This document shows, in pieces, positions 44,904 through 54,100 of a DNA stretch of 64,000 nt. The stretch's first letter is position 1. The number at the start of each line of letters is the position of its first letter. The position numbers were made by a program, and so were the translations under genes. The stretch comes from Clostridiaceae bacterium (GTDB lineage Bacteria; Bacillota; Clostridia; Lachnospirales; Lachnospiraceae). The stretch spans positions 267,095-331,094 of the forward strand of contig CAJTGI010000004.1 of NCBI GenBank assembly GCA_910575435.1, read 5' to 3'. The notes under the pieces were generated by a model. The model had not been told where the DNA came from and made no database searches. It was given only the letters and a program-made list of their open reading frames with translations.

Positions 44904-47900
44904 TCAATAATTTTTGCCTTCATAGAGCCGCTGCAAAAACTCGCCAGTAGCCTCGGTAAATGCCACCTCCGCCCGGGCTCCTTTTTTAATCAAAAATTCT
45001 GTCAGCCCGTACTCTTTCCCATTGTCTGCCCAGTCGTAGGTATAGCCGAGCCTGGTCCACGGATAGCTTCCGTAATAATAGGAATCCAGAATATTCTGGT
45101 CAAACCAATTCTTAAAGGCTTCGTCTACTTCCTCTCCCTCCGGGAATGCCGTCCACATATTCCCCTTGACAGCATCGCTCTGATAGGCGGGACGGAGGAC
45201 GTCGGAGGGATCTACCCACAGGCCTGTTACCGTGCTATGGGTTTTGTTCGGATCGATGGAGATCAGCTGCCTCATGCGCATGACCGCATCCCCCGATTTC
45301 GCCAGTTCCCCGGCATAGGTGGCAATCTCCCGATCTGTAAATGCCCAGATATATCCCCATTTCGCCGTTACCGTCTCCCCTTCCGGGTAACTGTCAGGAT
45401 AACTGTGCCACGTGCACAGCAGCACCCGCCCCCGGTCATCCCAGGTCACCAGCGGGTCATTCTTCGTGAGGGACACCAATGGCTTGATTTCGTCTTCCTC
45501 TGCGATGGCGGCATCCTTCACCGCCATCGCATAAAGTTCCTGATCTGTCTTTTCTATCCCATATGCCTCATCGGAAGAGGCAAGGATGACGCTGGCCTGA
45601 ATGCTGCCCGCCTTCCCGTCGCAGTCCATTCCGGCTCCATCTTCCACCTGCAGGCGCACCTCATAGATTGTCTCCGGGGCCAGTTTTTCCGTGCAGTCCA
45701 GCGCCCGGCCCTGGCGGTCTGTAAAGACCGCCTCCCGGCACTCCTTCAACTTTCCTGACTGATCCCTGTAATACAATGCATACCCCAGGATGCTCCCTTC
45801 CAGCCCGTTTAGCCGGAAAGACAATGTCTGGCTGCCTTTGGCGGCATCGTCAATTACGGCGGACATCAGGTAGGAGGCAGGAGCCAAACTGCTACCTGAT
45901 GCCTCCTGAAAAGCCTCTTTCGTCATACTGCGGCGTTCCATTTTCACAATGTCCAGTTTCTGATCCGGCTGCTCCGGAAGATAGGCAAAGCGATCCTGCA
46001 TGCGCACAAGCGCCTGGGAATTGGTGGGGCAGTATATGGAGTTTCCATTATCCCCCTGCATAATGCCCACCGCCATGTTATTATATTCCTTCCGGCTCGA
46101 TACCGGCTTCCACATCACCGTCTTCCCGGTCTCGTAATCCAGGGCGATGAATCCCCATTCGGATGTCTTCTCGTCCTGGGTATAGCCATAGTAATATCCC
46201 GCCGAGGAGGAGAGCTTGATCATGGAAGTGTCCTTCAGATCCTTCCTCACCCACACCTTTTCCGCCTGATAGCTTCCATCTTCCTTCCTCACCACGTCAA
46301 TGCGCTCCACGCCGGGCATCAGGCAGGCTGAGCCTTTCTCTATCCAGCTCTTATCGTAAATATTGTCATAGGACTGAATGGAGGAATCGGCATCTTCCTT
46401 GGAGAGATCCGCACTGCCAGCGCCATGCCAGTTGCACACCAGCACGGATGCCCGCTCTGCATCAGGCGCATACACGCAGATTGAATTTTCCACAGAGACG
46501 GTCACGTCACTGCCCAGATCCAGTACCGGCGACGCAACCAGCGTCTTGCCCGTTTCAATATCCAGCGCAATCAGGTTTACTACATCCTGATTGTCGGTAA
46601 ACAACACCATATTATCTGTCAGCGTGGGCGAGCTGCCGCCGCCCCATGCCAGGCCTGCCCCGGTAATCCCCCTGTCCGGCTGCGGGCCCTTTCCACCGGC
46701 ACTCTCATAGGGGCTGCTCCACTTCTCCTGCACGCCGGAAGAGCCAGCGGCAAAAAGATGGCATGCCTTATTTGTCAGGATCACGCAGCCCGCCTTGTGG
46801 CCGGCAATGCCATTTTCCGCATTTTCCCCTTCCGCCAGCTTTGCGTAATGAAGGTATCCCGACAGGTCAGGCACGCTCTCCCCCGCAAGGATGCGGTCGA
46901 TATACTTCCGTTCCAGATATCCCGCAAAACCCGCCTTGGAATAAGATGGATTCTTGTGGAAGCCGCCCGTGACGAACCAGATATTCCCCTCATAATCGTA
47001 TGCAATGCTCAGAAGGTTTCTGTCAATCTCCTCCCCAAGGGCGCGAACCGCTTCGGATACGATATCCACATCCAACTTCTTTTCAAAGACAGGAAGAATA
47101 TTGCCCCGGTCGTCATATGTCTTTACCATAACCACATGGCCATGGGTCGTTGGCCCCACCAGATAGTTTTCCTTATCCACGAAGGAATAGGAAATCTGTA
47201 TCCCGTATTTCTGCCCGCCATCGTCAAGAACCGGCTGGAATTTCCCCAGAATCTTTAGATTGCTGCTGTCCATATCCCGGATGGCGATTCCGCCAGAGAG
47301 AACGCTCCCGCCCTCCATAATCTGGCTGTAGGGAGATACCGCATTGCCATAATTGTCATAGAAAAATGCCGCTGGCGCAACAGGGCTGTCGCTCGTCTTG
47401 GATTCCACAATCTCCGTATCAATACCGAGAGGCATAGCCTTTTCCGTCACATCCGAATTATAGATGTCATTGTGTATCATTGATTCTTCCGCTGACAGAT
47501 AGGGATTCTGCTGTATCTGATTCTCCCTCATAATCTGCGGGGCCAGCGCCTTGCCGCCTGCCGCCTGGGATGGGTCTGCCGTGGACGAAGGCTTGGGCGA
47601 TCCCGTGGGCTGGACAGGCTTGGCAGTCTGTGCGGGCTGGGTAGGCTGCGCAGTCTGCGACGGCTGGGCCGCATCTTTCTTAATGGTAACCTTGCACGTC
47701 AGCTTTTTGGTTTTGGTCTTTTTCGAGTTCTTAGCCTGATACTTCACCTTGCAGGTGATCGTCGTAGATTTCCCGGCCTTTTTGCCCGTCACCTTTCCCT
47801 TGCCGCTGACCGTGGCAACTTTTTTGTCTTTTGACGACCACTTTGCCGACACGATCTTCTTGACATTCTTCGCGACGATTTTCAGGGTTGCCTTCTTCCC

Positions 47901-48050
47901 CTTTTTTATAGAAATCTTCGTCTTATTCAGCTTTACCGTAGCCTTTTTCCCAGCCGCCATGGCTTGGCTTCCCATGCCATCCATGCCAGAAAGCATCAAT
48001 CCCGCCGCCAGTAAAAATGCCAGAATCTCTCTTGCGCTCTTTCCTCTCAT
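44904..48050 (-). CDS. Large secreted protein: lysine-rich Big module plus beta-propeller-like body
   Basis: 1048 aa. A signal peptide (about 1-33, cleavage after AMA) leads into a Lys-rich Ig-like Big_2 module (about 35-125; SAKWSSKDKKVATVSGKGKV). A Pro/Gln/Thr-rich linker follows (about 128-165), then a long body with propeller-like repeats (YDYEGNIWFVTGGF, LAWGGGSSPTLTDNMVLFTD, VNLIALDIETGKTLVASPVL, GFIALDYETGKTVMWKPVSS), recalling PQQ/quinoprotein-like or arylsulfotransferase-like propellers. No catalytic residues are assigned. GGAAGGA precedes the ATG. It follows the 2666-aa protein gene on the same strand after a terminator-like hairpin. The role is probably extracellular, ligand unknown. 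Confidence 0.75.
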   Translation of the reverse strand: MRGKSAREILAFLLAAGLMLSGMDGMGSQAMAAGKKATVKLNKTKISIKKGKKATLKIVAKNVKKIVSAKWSSKDKKVATVSGKGKVTGKKAGKSTTITCKVKYQAKNSKKTKTKKLTCKVTIKKDAAQPSQTAQPTQPAQTAKPVQPTGSPKPSSTADPSQAAGGKALAPQIMRENQIQQNPYLSAEESMIHNDIYNSDVTEKAMPLGIDTEIVESKTSDSPVAPAAFFYDNYGNAVSPYSQIMEGGSVLSGGIAIRDMDSSNLKILGKFQPVLDDGGQKYGIQISYSFVDKENYLVGPTTHGHVVMVKTYDDRGNILPVFEKKLDVDIVSEAVRALGEEIDRNLLSIAYDYEGNIWFVTGGFHKNPSYSKAGFAGYLERKYIDRILAGESVPDLSGYLHYAKLAEGENAENGIAGHKAGCVILTNKACHLFAAGSSGVQEKWSSPYESAGGKGPQPDRGITGAGLAWGGGSSPTLTDNMVLFTDNQDVVNLIALDIETGKTLVASPVLDLGSDVTVSVENSICVYAPDAERASVLVCNWHGAGSADLSKEDADSSIQSYDNIYDKSWIEKGSACLMPGVERIDVVRKEDGSYQAEKVWVRKDLKDTSMIKLSSSAGYYYGYTQDEKTSEWGFIALDYETGKTVMWKPVSSRKEYNNMAVGIMQGDNGNSIYCPTNSQALVRMQDRFAYLPEQPDQKLDIVKMERRSMTKEAFQEASGSSLAPASYLMSAVIDDAAKGSQTLSFRLNGLEGSILGYALYYRDQSGKLKECREAVFTDRQGRALDCTEKLAPETIYEVRLQVEDGAGMDCDGKAGSIQASVILASSDEAYGIEKTDQELYAMAVKDAAIAEEDEIKPLVSLTKNDPLVTWDDRGRVLLCTWHSYPDSYPEGETVTAKWGYIWAFTDREIATYAGELAKSGDAVMRMRQLISIDPNKTHSTVTGLWVDPSDVLRPAYQSDAVKGNMWTAFPEGEEVDEAFKNWFDQNILDSYYYGSYPWTRLGYTYDWADNGKEYGLTEFLIKKGARAEVAFTEATGEFLQRLYEGKNY

Positions 48051-48080
48051 ATCTATTTCCTTCCTTCATGATCTATCGGG

Positions 48081-48105
48081 ATAAAACCCCGGCGGCCCTT
48101 GCCGC
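48081..48105 (-). terminator. Terminator-like hairpin between the two giant genes
   Basis: On the minus strand CGGCGGC AAGG GCCGCCG is followed by GGGTTTTAT. It would end transcription of the 2666-aa protein gene before the 1048-aa protein gene. Confidence 0.65.
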
Positions 48106-48128
48106 CGAGATCATGATCCACTCACATT

Positions 48129-48159
48129 GTTACTATTCACATTCGCTGTGAATAATAAC
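48129..48159. repeat. Short palindrome of the TATTCACAG family
   Basis: GTTACTATTCACA pairs with TGTGAATAATAAC, one mismatch, 5-base loop. It lies 6 bases past the stop of the giant gene, mirroring the element after hemZ. Confidence 0.7.
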
Positions 48160-48165
48160 CTCACA

Positions 48166-51100
48166 TTACCGAACCCTTGCCTTTACCTTCACCTTCTTAG
48201 AGCCAACCTTGACGGTGATCTTCTTGCTCCCTTTCTTCTTCCCTTTCAGCGTCAAGGTTATCTTCCCCTTCTTGCAAGATTTCTTTGCAATCTTGACCAG
48301 GCTAGAAGATACCTTCACCGCATCCGTTGTGGCTTTCTTCTTGTTCTGGGCCGTCACCTTCAGAACAAGCTTTGCCTTCTTTCCCTTCTTGACGGTTATG
48401 GACTTCTTTGCCGGGGCAATCTTTTTTGCCTTATTTTGCACCTTCACCTTGATGGATGCCTTGACGGTTTTGCCCGCCCCATTCTTTGATTTCAGGGTCA
48501 CGGTGGCGGCAGAGCCTTTTACCGCCTTCTTCTTCACCGCGATCTTCACCTTGGAACCGGTGATTTTGGCAGTGACCTTCTGATTGCCCGATACCGACAC
48601 GGTAACTTTCGCCGCCTTGTCTGCCGATGGGTCGGCCTTGGCCGTATAGGCAATCTTCTTGGATTTTCCAGGGGCGATGACCACGCTGCTCTTCTTCACC
48701 GTAAGCTTTTTCGTGGCGGCAGATGCACCGGGCTTTGCCGTCCCGGACGGAGGCTGATTCCCGCCCTGGGCCGATACCGACACGTCAACGGATGCCGATA
48801 CGCCCGCGCTGGCATAATAGGCATAGATCTTCGCCTTCCCGCTGCCCGTGCCCGTGACGATGCCCTTCTGATCCACCACTGCCACTCCTTCATTGGAAGA
48901 ATAGAACCTCGCCTCCCCGGCAATCTTCTCCCAAGGAGCCGCTTTCACTTTCAGGGCATTGGTTTTTCCGCATTCCAGCTTGATTTCCTTTTCTCCGCCG
49001 TTGATCTGCGCGCACACCGGCGATGAGGAGACAAGCCTTGCATAGCTTTCCTCCGCAATCCCTTTTCCGTCTGATGCCGCTATCTTTAGGTCAATCACTC
49101 CCAGCGGGCTAAAGTCATCCACAGCGGGAGAAAATGGCAATTCAAAGGTCTTGCTCTCTCCCGATGCCAGCCCGGGAATATCAAATTTCTTATAGGTCTT
49201 TACTTCCTTATTGTCACCGTCCACCATGGAAAGCGTGCCGCTGCATGCCCCGGATGCCTTATTCCCCTTATTGATGAGCCTGGTCTCCACGTATGGGGCG
49301 TTGCCCTTCCAGAGAACCTGGGCATCCTCAAAGCACAGGGCACTTCCATAGGGAACTGCCTTCTCCGCCATCACAGGCTTGCTGCCAGCGATGCCGGATT
49401 CCGTGACGGCAACCTTGATTCTCGTATCCGAAACATCCTCCGGAACCGTCCAAGGCACGGCAAAACTTTCGCTCTCGCCGGATTCCATGACGGCATCGCT
49501 ATGCCCCTGCCCGATCACGGTCTCTGTCTGCCCCTTGATCTGGCTCACGGCATAGTCAAAGCCCCTGGCAGCCAAAAGCCCGTTATTCTTCACCTTGAAT
49601 GACAGCTGATCCTTCTCGCCGCCCACGAGCCTGGCAGGAAGGGTGATGGCATCATCTCCCAGTTCCAGCGAATCCTTCGGCTCAAATTCTATTTCCACAA
49701 GCTGGTTTTTGCCATACTGCATATTGCCATCGCCGTCTATCCACTGGGAATAGTAGTTAGACACTGCGCTGATCTTGTTGTCTTCCGCCATGTACAGGTC
49801 CATCTCATCAATAACCTTGTTCTTGCGGGTAATCTGCACTGCCTTTCCGAAGCCCCAGCGCTCTTCGCCGGTAACGCCCTCCTGCTCTGCCCCGCCTTCC
49901 TCGGAGCTGCCTTCCCCATTCTCCAGCATCCTCTGATACTTCACGCCGTATATCTCAACACCGGTGGAACCCTCCTCGGAGCCTAAATCCGTAAAGAAGA
50001 TATAGATGTCTTTTCCGTCTGTCACGAGCCTGTATTCGGAAATGCTGGTGGTGACTTCCGGGTTCTGGCTGAAGTTGGCAGAGGCCGAAGGGAAATCGCC
50101 CTCCGCAATGTCTGCATACAGGCTATCCTTATAGTATGCCTCGTCTATGCCAAGGGATTCAGCGGTCTGCCGATACCAGTCCTTGTTTTCCTGATCCCCG
50201 CTCATATAGCCGTCAATATATTTTTCCTTTTGAATCGTGATATCCGTTTTCACGGGATTACCACTGCCATCCTGATCCGTCATGGTAATGGTCTTGGTGG
50301 CGGTATCAAACAGCGCTTCCATAAATTCCGACACATCCATCATATGGAACAGGTGCCCTTCTTCCAGCCAGGTAAGGTATACCGTGCCATTCAGGCTGGT
50401 GAGTTTCGGACCGGACTGATTCACGCCATCCTTTGAGATCCGCACGGGATAATAACGCCGATCCTTGCTGGCATTATATACCTGCAAGTACAATTCCCGA
50501 TCCTCTGCGGTATTCATATTCTGATCCTCGTCAATGGTATAGGCTGAAAGCAGATATGTACTGCCGTCCACTTCCGAAGTCACGGATGTAAAATCGGTCA
50601 CCAGCGGGTCACTGATGCTGTCATGAGAGATTTCTATAAATTTCTCATCCGAACGCCTATTCACGTCCTGCCCATCCCCGGCAAAATCATAAGTCACATA
50701 CGCCATCGTGGAATACAGCTTCGTGATGTCCAAAAGGTCCGTTTCATCCTTGGCATTTGCCACATCCCGCTTCATATAACTGCAATAAACCTTCGTGCCA
50801 TCCGCATTCAGCTTTGGCGACAGATTAAAGTAGCCATCGTCAATCAATGTGACTTCCTCCCCCATGACGCCGCTGGCGATATCATAGGCGGCGGCAGAAA
50901 TGTTCATGGCAGACAGGGCAGAAGAATCCAGTTTCTTCGTCCTGCCATTGAGGTCGGCAGAGGTAAATTTGCGGCCGGCATCAGCCCATGCGATAACCAC
51001 CTTGTCTCCCTTCTTCATAATGTCCGGCGTGGAATCTACCGTGCCGTCATCCGCCACCATCTTTGGTTCCGACCATTCCGAGCCGTTATAGACGGCATAG

Positions 51101-54100
51101 TACAATGCCGCACTATTTAACGCGTCATCCTTACCTCTATTGCCAATAAACACCATCATCTTCCTGCCCTCGCCAAGGGATAGGATGCGGGGGCGGGCAT
51201 GCTCGGCGGCATCGTCCAGAATCGGCGTGACGGACACTGCCCCCAGGGTCGCCTTCTTCTTTTTATTGATGCCCTTTCCAAAGCCGGACAGGTCTGACGT
51301 GCCGGCGGAATACTGGTGCAGGAGAACCTGCCTGTCATCATCTACCTCCAGCACTGCATCCTGGCTACCATCCATGCCGGACAGCCCGGAGGCCTTTTTC
51401 CCGGAAGCCAGCGGCACTTCAAGCATTCCCCCGAAGAAGCCGAATGCCGGCTGGGTCTCCAGGGTGCCCCATCCCGCCTTGATGTTTCCATATTCGATAT
51501 TGACGGAGAATAGAAGCAGGTCATAGCCAACCCCTCCCGAGGCGGCAATCATGGCTCCGGGCTGGAACCGATTCGTGCTTTGGCTCGACAAATCCATGCA
51601 CAGCTCGAATTGCAGCTTTAACGACACGAAGCCCCTTGCCGCCAATACGCCGCACATTCCCGTCCCCACCTGGAGTTTTCCCGAGAGCATGATGTCGCAC
51701 ACTCCTTTGGAAGATTTCAGCCGCTCTGCCAGGTTTCCGGCATAGCCGTCAAAATCCCCGGCGCTAAGGGCATTGCTCCCCGCCTCGGTATTGTACGCAA
51801 CCAATTCGGAAAGCTGCAGCGTCCCCGTCACATTGATAAATACCGGCACACCCTCTATATTGGTATAATGGGTCTTGCTAAAGGTGAAAGTGCCGCCGAT
51901 GGAGACGGAGCCGCAGCAGAATACATACTCCTGGGCAACCGGGTCATAAATGAAATCAAATGCCATGAGCAGGGCGATATCAATATTGAACATCGCATCC
52001 CTGTTCAAACCTGCCGTGGCCTTTTTCGCCTTGCTGTAAGGGTCTTTTTTTAGCGTGTCAACGGTTTCCTCCATGGCGTTCTTTTCTTCTTTCAGATTGG
52101 AAGTCAGGAGCTTCGTCTTCTCCTTGTCCCCCGCCGTCTTCTGGTTGAGGATGATATCCTCCGCATTGGTCTTGCTGTCCTTTTCCGCCGCAGAGGATAC
52201 CTGCTTGTGGAAGTTTGACAAGTTGTTTAACTTCTGCTCCGTTGTGGGTGACGCAATGCTGCTATACAGAGCATCGATGCCCACCTGGAGCGTGTATCCG
52301 TTTCCATTCGCCCACTTGCTCTTTCCAAAGGTAATCATGCCGGATCCCGCATTGGACGTGGTGACCCCGATTAACGGCACATTCACCGCCTGGGTGTTTG
52401 CCAAATCGAAGTTCTGGGGCTGTATCAATTCATTCTCCACATAGAATACCAGCCCGGTATCCACATCCGGATACTCCATTGCCACGGATTTTCCTGTAAT
52501 CTCGTTGCCCTCGTCATCGTAGATCTTCTCCCCGGCTTCCGACGTGCCACTTCCGGAAAAGAGTTCCTCGCTGTCCACCAGCCTTACCTTGACCCTGTCC
52601 CCATTGTGGAGATTCTCCGTCATTTTGGGAATGACGCAGGCAAAGGTATTTTTGTTGCCCTCGGCTTCCTTTGCGCGGTACTCCTCCGTCAGTCCCGTGG
52701 TGGTGTAGACAGTGAATACTGCCTCCTTGATGCTCCGCCCGCAGGTATCCACTTTGGCAGTGAGTTTCAGCGTGTCGTCATAAATATGTACGGAATTGTC
52801 CCGCAGATCCGCCTTCTGGTTATTGGCGCTCTTATCGTATTGGTAGGACAGGCTGGTCACCCGGGGCATGCCATAGGGATAGGCAAGCTGGGTATTTCCC
52901 CGGTTCACCTTGTAAGCGCCATCCCCCGCCTTGACGGCATCCGTCAGCTTCACGTCCACCACCTGGCCATTGGAGGTTCCGTTGGATATGAGCATGGGTA
53001 TTACGTCCCCGCTCCGGCCGGATACGTCCATCAGCGTGTATGCCCCGGTGTCGCCCGTGGTGGATGCGGCTGTTCCAACCAGCATCTGCCCCGATGCGGA
53101 ATCCTTGCTCTGAGTGCCCGTTCCCAGCACCACCGTATAGCCGGATACCGGCAACTGCTTCGACTCCAGCCCCGTGCTTCGGATCGGCGCAAAGTCCGAT
53201 ACCAGGTTTCCTGTCACCTCATATTTATGCAGTTCTGACTTCTTCACTGACGTCAGGTCTACGGTGACGATGTTGTCCTTGGTATCCGATGCCGCCACCA
53301 TATAAAAGCACTGGGTGGCATAGGTGGTATTCTTTGATTTCAACTTTACGGCAGGCCGGTAAGCCATATCTCCGCTCTCTTTTTTCGTCACGGCAATCCT
53401 CACGGCATAATCCTTGCCCGGCACGGGCCTTGCCTTTTTTACTACATCCTTTTCAGAGGGATTCAGATTCAGGATATTCTTTCCCTCAAACTCCGTCCCC
53501 TTCAGCTCGCTCTGGCTGATCAGCCCCTGAACTTCCAAGCCGGAAGCCGCTCCGCTACCAGCAAACTGCACTTCGATGGCATTGTCATTTTTGGAAATGG
53601 CAGGGCGAATCTGGTATTTCTTGCCGGATTCCAGGAACAGGTCCGACCCATCCGTAATCGTGTTGAAACTAACGCCCCCGTCCACGGAATACTGGTAGCC
53701 GCTGGCATAGTAGCTGTCGCCGTCATCCGCCACTGCCTTCAACGTCAGGCTATCCCCCGCGTGGAAGGTATACTTTCCCGTCTTCTTCAGCTGGGCATCC
53801 GTAAAATGGCCCTTCCCGTTCCCGCTGGCCGGAAGCACCTCCACGGACACGTCGTCATAGGCAATCTGGGGCTGGAACTTCAAGATGCCCTTATAGCCAT
53901 ATCCGTCGCCCGGCAGGTTATTTACATTTTGCAGACTATTGATCCAGTAGAGGAAATACCCATCATAGGGAATGGTATCCAGATTGGCATTGACCTTCTT
54001 GATTTCCTTCTCCACCGCTTCCGCTGAAAAGTTCACGCAATCATACTGGCTCATTAAGCTTTCAATCCCTGTAGGACCGCCCTTCATAGAGTTCAGGTAC

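Noticed and set aside
43605..45758. 717-codon open frame on the plus strand
   Set aside because: Antisense to the STAND/LuxR gene and the 1048-aa protein gene; composition is His/Pro/Ile-rich shadow coding without a ribosome site.
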